Of a stretch of DNA of 29,957 bases, positions 1 through 5,317 are shown one piece after another (the first letter of the stretch is position 1; each line of letters begins with the position of its first letter). The notes beneath the pieces are model-generated. The model searched no databases. It was not told the origin of the DNA and worked only from the letters and a program-made list of their open reading frames with translations. Origin of the DNA: a virus. The stretch lies in IMG/VR virus record IMGVR_UViG_3300034104_001089, positions 1 through 29,957 of that record; one strand, 5' to 3'. A program made the translations under genes and the position numbers.

Positions 1-30
1 CATCCAAGAACATTACCTGCTAATTGTATG
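1..30. repeat. Terminal direct repeat, left copy
   Basis: These 30 bases are identical to 29928-29957. The exonuclease reading frame continues intact across the join when one copy is removed. The repeat therefore most likely reflects circular assembly of a circular or circularly permuted molecule of 29,927 bp rather than a functional phage end. Confidence 0.9.
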
Positions 31-212
31 GCTTCATCTTCCATCTGAATGCCTTTGTCGGTGTAACGCGATGAAATGTCTTTGTAGATTCCGTATTCTT
101 TCTCACGGAACACATCTTCAATAAAAGTCTTTGCAGTTTCGGAAAGAACCTCTCCCTTACTACGGGGAGAAGTCATAAGTTTACCTAAACCACTGCATCT
201 GAATTGTATCAT
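1..212 (-). CDS. YqaJ-like recombination exonuclease, N-terminal part (crosses the circular junction)
   Basis: This is the start of a 223-aa protein completed at 29468-29927. It begins at ATG 212-210, which overlaps the ERF stop codon as ATGA. The N-terminus MIQFRCSGLGKLMTSPR is typical of phage YqaJ/RecE-type 5'-3' exonucleases of the PD-(D/E)xK superfamily, which resect double-strand ends and pair with a single-strand annealing protein. Glu58 of the joined protein is a likely active-site residue in the helix before the core. Directly following ERF, it forms a two-gene recombination module. It looks truncated only because the window is linear. Confidence 0.9.
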   Translation of the reverse strand, partial: MIQFRCSGLGKLMTSPRSKGEVLSETAKTFIEDVFREKEYGIYKDISSRYTDKGIQMEDEAIQLAGNVLG

Positions 213-763
213 AATAATGCGATTGTTTTAGTTTGTGATTCCGTTAATTGAAATTTAGATAGGATTTTCTTAAACTCCTCTTTGGTCATATCTCCGTTAT
301 CTACTTGTTTAAGTCCATTTTGGAATCTATCCTCCGTGATGCTTGGCTTCGTGTTTTTAACGTAATCAGAAGCACTATTTGAATCGTCATCCTCTGACTG
401 CATCGAACAAAGCGATAGCAAAGTATATCTACGATAGTAAGTAATTGCACTTCCTATCTTTTGTGGGTCAAGAATATCAGGAAGTCGCATAAAAGATTCA
501 ATGGTTTCATTAGTATCAGTATCAATGATAATACTGAATACGTTGCCATCTTTAATAGGTTGAATAAGTAGTAAGCCATTTTCTAATAGTATTGGTTCGA
601 TTGCTTCTAATGCAGAATTAATATCTACATAATTACTCTTAAAGTGTGGATTCTTTGCATTTTTACTTGCTTTACCAATTTGTTGCTTGGCTTTCCACAT
701 TTTAAAATAGATTCCGTGTGGTCTTGGAATCGCATCCTCAAAGGATTCTTTTGTTGTTTTCAT
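209..763 (-). CDS. erf: ERF-family single-strand annealing protein
   Basis: This 184-aa protein belongs to the ERF (essential recombination function) superfamily of phage single-strand annealing recombinases. Characteristic segments are NPHFKSNYVDINSALEAI (38-55) and GSAITYYRRYTLLSL (104-118), followed by the acidic EDDD (124-127), matching the family hallmark in which an alanine/arginine-rich helix precedes an acidic patch. The C-terminal quarter is a variable, charged tail. It directly precedes the exonuclease gene with ATGA overlap. The pair should repair or circularise phage DNA by annealing and may drive mosaicism. An AAACACG motif falls in codons for Lys-Asn-Thr-Lys. Confidence 0.92.
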   Translation of the reverse strand: MKTTKESFEDAIPRPHGIYFKMWKAKQQIGKASKNAKNPHFKSNYVDINSALEAIEPILLENGLLLIQPIKDGNVFSIIIDTDTNETIESFMRLPDILDPQKIGSAITYYRRYTLLSLCSMQSEDDDSNSASDYVKNTKPSITEDRFQNGLKQVDNGDMTKEEFKKILSKFQLTESQTKTIALL

Positions 764-775
764 ATTATTTGTTTT

Positions 776-1222
776 TTAGTTTATGCTAATATACTTATTT
801 AATTCTAATCTATCTACATACACTACATAAATATGTCGAGAATATGTAAAATTTATTTTATCGTACTTGGAATTGCAGACAGTTACAGGATATAATCCTT
901 TTTCTATTAATTCCTTCCATTGATACTTTACTTCAAAGCATTGCGAATCTTCTTTTCGGTGTTTATGAAGATGCTGAACTGATGACTGGTGCATATTTAA
1001 ATAGTCTGCTATTTCTTCGTATGTATGTCCTGCATCTCTTAATTGAATACAGGCTTCCTGCTTTAGTGTGATGAAATAAACTCCTCTGTATCTGATGCCT
1101 TTGAAATAACTCCTTATAAGTTCTTTGTCTATTCCTATTTCTTTAGGTTCTGTGATATTACGTTCTTTTCTGATGTACTTATTATTTATTTGTACCTGTC
1201 CTTTAATCTCTGTAAGTTTCAT
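776..1222 (-). CDS. Helix-turn-helix DNA-binding protein
   Basis: This 148-aa protein has a clear helix-turn-helix near residues 56-87 (ACIQLRDAGHTYEEIADYLN, then a Gln-Ser-Ser-Val recognition helix), like MerR/sigma-region-4-type HTH segments. I chose ATG 1222 because it overlaps the upstream stop as ATGA; the frame extends 11 codons further up but only through the end of the preceding gene. An AAAACACG motif lies about 15 bases before this start. It sits between small early genes and ERF, suggesting an early regulator, but its target is unknown. Confidence 0.7.
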   Translation of the reverse strand: MKLTEIKGQVQINNKYIRKERNITEPKEIGIDKELIRSYFKGIRYRGVYFITLKQEACIQLRDAGHTYEEIADYLNMHQSSVQHLHKHRKEDSQCFEVKYQWKELIEKGLYPVTVCNSKYDKINFTYSRHIYVVYVDRLELNKYISIN

Positions 1223-1443
1223 AATTGATTTATTTCGTGTTTTACTTCTTGCCAATAAGATACAAACTGAAAATCAAAAGCACTAAACTGGTCTTCTGTA
1301 TCTCGTTTTTTTTCATCAAAATAAGGACATACTTTTATAACCTCATCTACTGCTATTAATGCACAATCTTTGGCAAATGTTTTATCTGTTAGAATAAATT
1401 GATAGTCATCAACTAATTCTTTTGCTTTTTCTTTCGGTGTCAT
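1219..1443 (-). CDS. Small conserved phage protein, tandem paralog A
   Basis: This 74-aa protein begins MTPKEKAKELV and ends YWQEVKHEINQL, with a central ALIAVDEVI helix. It shares N-terminus, central helix and C-terminus with its upstream neighbour, so the two are tandem duplicates. It appears all-helical with no catalytic motif. I chose ATG 1443 because an upstream start would only read through the previous gene's end. Overlaps of a few bases with both neighbours indicate translational coupling. Function unknown; similar MTPKE proteins are, from memory, common in flavobacterial phages. Confidence 0.75.
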   Translation of the reverse strand: MTPKEKAKELVDDYQFILTDKTFAKDCALIAVDEVIKVCPYFDEKKRDTEDQFSAFDFQFVSYWQEVKHEINQL

Positions 1444-1667
1444 AACTTTTCTATTTCTTGTTTTACTTCTTTCCAATATTCAATAGTTACCAATGAACCT
1501 ATTAACATATCTAATATTGTATCTACTGCTATTATTGCAAATTCTCTTGGATTATATCTCATAATATCAGTTAAATAATTTAAATCTAAGTCATAAAAAT
1601 CAACATTTCCATAATCAATATTAATATATTTTATAACTAACTCTTTTGCTCTTTCTTTCGGTGTCAT
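1440..1667 (-). CDS. Small conserved phage protein, tandem paralog B
   Basis: This 75-aa protein begins MTPKERAKELV, has a central FAIIAVDTIL segment and ends YWKEVKQEIEKL. It is a diverged copy of the 74-aa gene immediately downstream. The middle, between the shared ends, is rich in Tyr/Asp and differs between copies. Its ATG overlaps the stop of the MazG-like gene. It is probably a helical accessory protein of unknown role. Confidence 0.75.
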   Translation of the reverse strand: MTPKERAKELVIKYINIDYGNVDFYDLDLNYLTDIMRYNPREFAIIAVDTILDMLIGSLVTIEYWKEVKQEIEKL

Positions 1668-1843
1668 AATTCACTTTTTAATCGTTCAATATATAGCGTT
1701 GCATCCATCAATTCTTCCTGTAAGTGATTGAGCCAGTCTAATAGGTTTAAATCTTCACGTTCTAACGTTGTTCCGTATTTTTCTAAACCTGCTTCTGCTC
1801 TTTCACAGTACTTACTTAATACTTGTTTTACGAATCTGTCCAT
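1664..1843 (-). CDS. MazG-like small protein
   Basis: This 59-aa protein begins MDRFVKQVLSKYCERAEAGL. The segment EKYGTTLERED...LLDWLNHLQEELMDATLYIERLK (21-56) resembles the all-alpha NTP pyrophosphatase (MazG/dUTPase-2) core: the EExxD-like 'EELMDA' at 43-48 is the metal-binding signature of that fold. Only one half-core is present, so it could be a minimal hydrolase acting as an oligomer or a non-catalytic relative. The start has AACTATG context. Phage MazG proteins are linked to nucleotide-pool or (p)ppGpp control; activity here is inferred. Confidence 0.7.
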   Translation of the reverse strand: MDRFVKQVLSKYCERAEAGLEKYGTTLEREDLNLLDWLNHLQEELMDATLYIERLKSEL

Positions 1844-1967
1844 AGTTGTTTAGTTTAATGTCGCATACTCGAAGGTATAAATCCATATTAAAATTACCTC
1901 CTTTTTCCTGTTTTACTGATGGCTTACTCCACCATCTTTTAATCATTGCTATTGGTATTGTTTTCAT
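1812..1967 (-). CDS. Hypothetical 51-aa protein
   Basis: This open frame begins MKTIPIAMIKRWWSKPSV, contains a Lys/Gly-rich middle, and overlaps the start of the MazG-like gene by 32 bases. There is no recognisable domain. It fills an otherwise uncoded interval in a densely packed operon and has an ATG in A-rich context, which supports it moderately. A shorter start at its internal Met (MDLYLRV...) is possible. Confidence 0.45.
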   Translation of the reverse strand: MKTIPIAMIKRWWSKPSVKQEKGGNFNMDLYLRVCDIKLNNYGQIRKTSIK

Positions 1968-1977
1968 TGTTATTAGT

Positions 1978-2253
1978 TTAATTTAATGCTATTAATTCTT
2001 TTTCTAAATTATTAATTATTTTACTGTGATGCTGTGCATTGTTTTTATAGAAATATTCTAATAAATAAATCATTCTATCCATATCGTCATCATGTGCTTC
2101 GACTTTAATTGATCCTTCTCCTTCGCATTCTACACATTTGATTCGTTCTGTACAACCACCACAACACATTGATGTTGGTTTAAAACATCCGACAAAGACA
2201 TCATCATAACCTTGTCCTTGACATTCTCGGCATTCTAATTCAATTGTTTTCAT
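1978..2253 (-). CDS. DnaJ-type zinc-finger-like protein
   Basis: This 91-aa protein has two CxxCxGxG-like units: CRECQGQG (8-15) and CVECEGEG (40-47), with extra cysteines between them (CCGGC at 30-34). This resembles half of the DnaJ cysteine-rich zinc domain. Residues 55-91 form an amphipathic helix. It probably binds one or two zinc ions and acts in protein or nucleic-acid contacts; the partner is unknown. The start (AACTATG context) lies inside the end of the preceding 60-aa gene. Confidence 0.75.
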   Translation of the reverse strand: MKTIELECRECQGQGYDDVFVGCFKPTSMCCGGCTERIKCVECEGEGSIKVEAHDDDMDRMIYLLEYFYKNNAQHHSKIINNLEKELIALN

Positions 2254-2422
2254 AGTTTTCTATTTTATATGCTTCTATTAGACTATCACAAAGTTTAATC
2301 ATTCGTTTAATATCTAATTCAGATACATTACCACATTTTAAAGTAAATTCAAGTTGATCCTTAATCAATTCTGTTGTTTCTGTTTTTCCTTTTAAATAGG
2401 ATTTGAAGTCAAATTTTTCCAT
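2240..2422 (-). CDS. Hypothetical helical 60-aa protein
   Basis: This small acidic/basic helical protein begins MEKFDFKSYLKGKTETTELI and overlaps the zinc-finger gene by 14 bases. Start context is GGAACTATG. No family recognised. Position next to the early promoter suggests early expression. Confidence 0.7.
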   Translation of the reverse strand: MEKFDFKSYLKGKTETTELIKDQLEFTLKCGNVSELDIKRMIKLCDSLIEAYKIENYENN

Positions 2423-2433
2423 AGTTCCTGTTT

Positions 2434-2532
2434 TTAAACGTTAATATCTCTTGTTAAATAAAGTCCGTATAGAACTACAGACCAAAAAATTGCATAGACT
2501 AATTTTTGTCCAAGTGGTGTTAAATGTTTCAT
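2434..2532 (-). CDS. Small single-pass membrane peptide, first gene after the early promoter
   Basis: A 32-aa frame reads MKHLTPLGQKLVYAIFWSVV then LYGLYLTRDINV. Residues 11-26 are a plausible transmembrane helix. It is the first ORF after the -7 box at 2569-2576 and ends 12 bases before the next gene. Function unknown; phage early micro-membrane proteins often act on host envelope or exclusion, but that is speculation here. Confidence 0.55.
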   Translation of the reverse strand: MKHLTPLGQKLVYAIFWSVVLYGLYLTRDINV

Positions 2533-2568
2533 AATGTTTGTTTTTAATTTTGTGCCTTATTGACTTTA

Positions 2569-2608
2569 CAAAAATACAACAATATTAATATCGTGTAACT
2601 TTTTACAC
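2569..2608 (-). promoter_or_regulatory. Early promoter with palindromic operator candidate
   Basis: On the minus strand TATTTTTG (2576-2569) matches the Bacteroidetes -7 consensus TAnnTTTG exactly; the -33 box is weak. Immediately upstream are a perfect 10-bp palindrome ATATTAATAT (2582-2591) and an inverted repeat GTGTAA-N4-TTACAC (2593-2608), positioned where a regulator could block polymerase. It lies between the late terminator and the first early gene. Confidence 0.6.
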
Positions 2609-2661
2609 AATTATTTTTAAATTATTTTCACTTTCTCAATGTTTATAAGGCTTTCAGAAGC

Positions 2662-2693
2662 AAAAAAAATCCCCTAACATTTCTGAAAGGGGA
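2662..2693 (-). terminator. Intrinsic terminator at the end of the late operon
   Basis: On the minus strand TCCCC (2693-2689, read as RNA) and GGGGA (2674-2670) form a 5-bp stem with a 14-nt loop, followed by eight T (2669-2662). It lies about 50 bases past the phosphoesterase stop, so it ends late transcription before the early promoter. The remaining sequence between 2433 and 2746 holds only the early promoter, operator candidate and 32-aa ORF. Confidence 0.8.
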
Positions 2694-2746
2694 CTTAAAC
2701 TAACCAAACAAACTATGAAAAACTAACTTGTCAAAGATATATTATA

Positions 2747-3757
2747 TTATCTAACTTGCCCATTTATTATTCTATGGTTATTAACAATGAAATTTCCATT
2801 TTCAAAAGTTTCAACATAGCAAAAACCCAAATTCCACTTATTGAAAGGCATATATTCTGGGGACAATCCACATAAACAACCAACTGACCAAGTAGTAACA
2901 ACATTACCGTTTAAGTCTTTTTCTGAATGTTCCGATGTTTGGTGATGGTGACCTACTAAAGAATCACTTTTAGCTCTCATATAAAGACCTCTCGCAGCGT
3001 TTACAGGACTAAATACACTTTGCCCAAACTCATGCCCGTGAAGTATACTTAAATTACCTGCTTTGATAATTTGTGTTGATTTAATTTCTTGAATTCCTAA
3101 AGCACCAAATTGTAGAACAGATGACAATTCAAAGTCTGCAATACCTAATAGTTCAGGTGCAGATACTCGTAAATAGTTCTCCCATCGTGCTTCGTGGTTT
3201 CCTATCTTAAAATATATAGGGCATTCAAACTCATCTTTAAGGTAATTAAGAAAATCTCTTACCATTTCCAATTCTCCTGCTAAATCACGCAATCTCCTAT
3301 CTTTAATAAATCTACTCGCTTGATACATATCAATAGTATCTCCGTTCAATAATATTGCGTTAGGATTAAGTTTTTTACCATATTCTAATGCGATTTGTAA
3401 AGCATCTATGTCGTGGTAAGGAATATGTATGTCTGTAAGTACTAAAATACGGTTATTTCCTTTAGGCATTATAAAAGGCATTACTTCCTTATAATCGCTT
3501 TCAGGAATCTTTTTACTTGCCATTGCTTCTTTCTTTTGTTCTGCTGTTCTCTTAAACATAGTTATTTTTGAATTATATTTAGTACTATCTTCCCCTCGTA
3601 ATCTTTTAATTGTTGACCTTACAGAATCAAAATTATTAAATTCATTAGGATGATTTTTAATAAGTAATGTTGCAAGTGTTCTCGTAGGTATTAATGGATT
3701 TTTAGTAAGATATTCAATTATAATATTCCGTCTTACTTGTGTATCAATTTTATTCAT
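2747..3757 (-). CDS. Calcineurin-like metallophosphoesterase with N-terminal helical domain
   Basis: This 336-aa protein carries the five metallophosphoesterase motifs: DIHIPYHD (109-116), GDTIDMY (139-145), GNHEARW (186-192), HGHE (240-243) and GHHH (269-272), which bind two metals and catalyse phosphoester hydrolysis. Residues 1-75 are a separate basic helical domain with a winged-helix look (TLATLLIKNHP, SVRSTIKRLRG), likely nucleic-acid binding. It is therefore probably a DNA or RNA phosphatase/nuclease. It is the last late gene, its ATG overlapping the endolysin stop as TAATG. Similar genes occur in many Bacteroidetes phages; the substrate is not evident. Confidence 0.88.
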   Translation of the reverse strand: MNKIDTQVRRNIIIEYLTKNPLIPTRTLATLLIKNHPNEFNNFDSVRSTIKRLRGEDSTKYNSKITMFKRTAEQKKEAMASKKIPESDYKEVMPFIMPKGNNRILVLTDIHIPYHDIDALQIALEYGKKLNPNAILLNGDTIDMYQASRFIKDRRLRDLAGELEMVRDFLNYLKDEFECPIYFKIGNHEARWENYLRVSAPELLGIADFELSSVLQFGALGIQEIKSTQIIKAGNLSILHGHEFGQSVFSPVNAARGLYMRAKSDSLVGHHHQTSEHSEKDLNGNVVTTWSVGCLCGLSPEYMPFNKWNLGFCYVETFENGNFIVNNHRIINGQVR

Positions 3758-4206
3758 TAATAAGGTGTATAAGGTACATACATTGTAAGTCCGTGTTTTT
3801 TTAAAGCACGAAGTACTTGTTTACGATTTCCTTTTTGTTTATATGATATGTGAAACCAATCAGCAGTAACGTTATTTCCAAACTCCCAAATCAATTGGTC
3901 AAACTCTACGTTATTAATTATCCAATCAAAAGTATCTTTGTCGTGTAGATCTAAGTCCATTGCTTCGCCTTTGCAATGTTGTGATGATGTGCTACCTCCT
4001 ATTTTTTTATTCAGTTTTGCACTTCTAAAACCAGAATTTACTTTTATTGGATGTCCTACCTTTGCTCTTATAGGCTCAAAAACATTAACACACAAAAGTA
4101 TTGCTTTCGTTGTTTGTTCTTCATTCATTTGGTTGTCTATTCCTAACCTAACTGCAGTAGGAGATAACTCAAATTCTGACTTGGTAACGTGCTTACTTAG
4201 ATTCAT
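3757..4206 (-). CDS. Endolysin, M15-family peptidase
   Basis: This 149-aa zinc peptidase belongs to the M15 (D-Ala-D-Ala carboxypeptidase/L,D-endopeptidase) family. Visible elements are SGFRS (58-62), SQHCKGEAMDLD (76-87) with zinc ligands His77 and Asp84, and WFHISY (117-122) with the third ligand His119. No signal peptide is present, so export should rely on the holin. It follows three small membrane-protein genes, forming a lysis cassette. It is expected to cleave peptidoglycan stem peptides at lysis. Confidence 0.92.
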   Translation of the reverse strand: MNLSKHVTKSEFELSPTAVRLGIDNQMNEEQTTKAILLCVNVFEPIRAKVGHPIKVNSGFRSAKLNKKIGGSTSSQHCKGEAMDLDLHDKDTFDWIINNVEFDQLIWEFGNNVTADWFHISYKQKGNRKQVLRALKKHGLTMYVPYTPY

Positions 4207-4298
4207 TTTAGTTGATTGTTATCGTTGTTAATAATAAATGTAGTGTAAATAAGTAACACTAATACAAATACCACTATTAAAAAACGATTTTCAATCAT
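4203..4298 (-). CDS. Small membrane protein in the lysis cassette
   Basis: A 31-aa frame starting MIENRFLIVVFVLVLLIYTT has one strong transmembrane helix (5-24) and a short Asn-rich polar tail. It overlaps both neighbours by 4 bases (ATGA junctions), a strong sign that it is real. It could be a holin accessory, antiholin or short spanin component; sequence alone does not decide. Confidence 0.7.
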   Translation of the reverse strand: MIENRFLIVVFVLVLLIYTTFIINNDNNQLK

Positions 4299-4561
4299 CT
4301 GTCAAGTATTAATTGTTTAACTGCACTGGATAATTCACTTACATTTTTAGCAAGATTCTTTATTTCAAGTTGTGTTTGCTCTTGTATTGCTTGATACTTT
4401 AATCTTGCTTCTTGCTCTACAAGTTCAATCTTTCCTTTCTGCTTTCCTATTTCTTCCGTGTTTTTTCGTACATCATTATGTACAATTTTAAGGAAGTAAC
4501 CGATAATAGTTGTTGCAGTAGCAAGTATAAACATCCAAATTTCAGAACTTCCTATTGTCAT
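4295..4561 (-). CDS. Membrane-anchored coiled-coil protein of the lysis cassette
   Basis: This 88-aa protein has an N-terminal transmembrane segment (about 8-28) followed by a long charged coiled coil (30-85). The topology suggests an anchor in the inner membrane with the coil in periplasm or cytoplasm, as in i-spanin-like or XhlA-like proteins. It overlaps the holin candidate and the 31-aa membrane ORF by 4 bases. A spanin or holin-regulator role is inferred only from topology and place. Confidence 0.65.
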   Translation of the reverse strand: MTIGSSEIWMFILATATTIIGYFLKIVHNDVRKNTEEIGKQKGKIELVEQEARLKYQAIQEQTQLEIKNLAKNVSELSSAVKQLILDR

Positions 4562-4761
4562 CTTTGTTCAGCAGTTTGTGCAATTGTAGCAGCAGTTGTG
4601 CCTATTGCAATTAAATACGAAGATACTGCAACCAATCCTACAGGTAAACTTACAGGAAGTGTTGCTATTGCAGTCCCTACTCCTGCAACTATTAAACCAA
4701 TATTTCTCACTTTCTTAAAGAAAGGTGGTGTTGTCGCTTTAAGTCTTTTTATGATTCTCAT
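4558..4761 (-). CDS. Holin candidate
   Basis: This 67-aa protein has a basic N-terminus (MRIIKRLKATTPPFFKK) and two hydrophobic helices, about 20-40 (NIGLIVAGVGTAIATLP) and 43-62 (VGLVAVSSYLIAIGTTAA), ending in a polar tail. Two closely spaced helices in a small protein immediately before an M15 endolysin fit a class II-type holin. The Gly/Ala-rich helices suit oligomerisation. No sequence motif proves the function. Confidence 0.65.
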   Translation of the reverse strand: MRIIKRLKATTPPFFKKVRNIGLIVAGVGTAIATLPVSLPVGLVAVSSYLIAIGTTAATIAQTAEQR

Positions 4762-4832
4762 TTTGCTAATGATTTAATGAATGCTTGTAATTTAATTATA
4801 TTACTCTGTTTTGGTTTATAAGTACCAGCCAT
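4758..4832 (-). CDS. Hypothetical 24-aa peptide
   Basis: This frame begins MAGTYKPKQSNIIKLQAF and overlaps the end of the connector gene and the holin candidate start by 4 bases. It has AACTATG start context with an AAAACACG motif just upstream. A much longer frame (to 4949) exists but runs inside the connector gene, so the short form is more plausible. It is very small and could be chance. Confidence 0.4.
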   Translation of the reverse strand: MAGTYKPKQSNIIKLQAFIKSLAK

Positions 4833-5316
4833 AGTTAATCGTGTTTTGGTTCGGAAACATATCTCCATTACTATTCTCGTAGTATTCAGGAAACGATGCT
4901 TGATTAAAGCACATATAATCTTTGAATCTCGTTGTATAGTGTTGTGCAATGCTCTGTTGTTTATTGATTAGATAATCAACTTCTTCTTTGCTTACAGTTT
5001 CGCTTGTTTCACTACCACCTTTATAAATTCCTTTATTTGCTATTTGATAACTCGCAAAAGGTAAATATTCATATAATGCCCAATGTATAACCATCGGTTT
5101 AATATATGTTGTTAAAAGCGATGTATAAGGCTCTGCTAAGTCATCAGCGACAATATCATCGTTGAACTTCATAAATAGACGAGTACCTAAATACTCTTGT
5201 ATATGTGTATCTTGTGCAATTTTGACAAATTGAATGAACTTATCAGTGTCTACATTACCATTTAATGCAGTGAATTTTTTAATATCTTCTGTTGTTACAA
5301 ATAATGCTTGTGCCAT
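4816..5316 (-). CDS. Head-tail connector-like structural protein
   Basis: This 166-aa protein starts MAQALFVTTEDIKKFTAL; I chose this Met because it follows the portal stop by two bases, while the longer frame reads into the portal gene. The N-terminal helical part (KIAQDTHIQEYLGTRLF) and a central WALYEYLPFASY resemble Bacteroidetes phage proteins that sit beside portal genes and are thought to be head-completion or adaptor proteins. There is no enzymatic motif. The role is inferred from context and my memory of the family. Confidence 0.65.
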   Translation of the reverse strand: MAQALFVTTEDIKKFTALNGNVDTDKFIQFVKIAQDTHIQEYLGTRLFMKFNDDIVADDLAEPYTSLLTTYIKPMVIHWALYEYLPFASYQIANKGIYKGGSETSETVSKEEVDYLINKQQSIAQHYTTRFKDYMCFNQASFPEYYENSNGDMFPNQNTINYGWYL

Positions 5317-5317
5317 A

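Noticed and set aside
1223-1255. 11-codon extension of the HTH protein (and the similar extension at 1444-1476 of paralog A)
   Set aside because: Both only read through the ends of preceding genes, giving the similar MARSKTRN/MERSKTRN peptides because the two gene ends are duplicated.
2732-2739. A second TAnnTTTG match (TATCTTTG, minus strand) between the phosphoesterase stop and the terminator
   Set aside because: There is no -33 match and no gene before the terminator; likely chance in AT-rich DNA, although a roughly 60-nt RNA cannot be fully excluded.
3938-4777. Open frames on the plus strand (3938-4231 and 4412-4777)
   Set aside because: They lie antisense to well-supported lysis genes, have no recognisable protein features and lack their own signals. 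The same applies to all other plus-strand frames in the window.
4758-4949. A 63-codon frame starting at 4949
   Set aside because: Its first 39 codons run inside the connector gene in another frame; only the last 24 codons fit a gene with its own AACTATG start.
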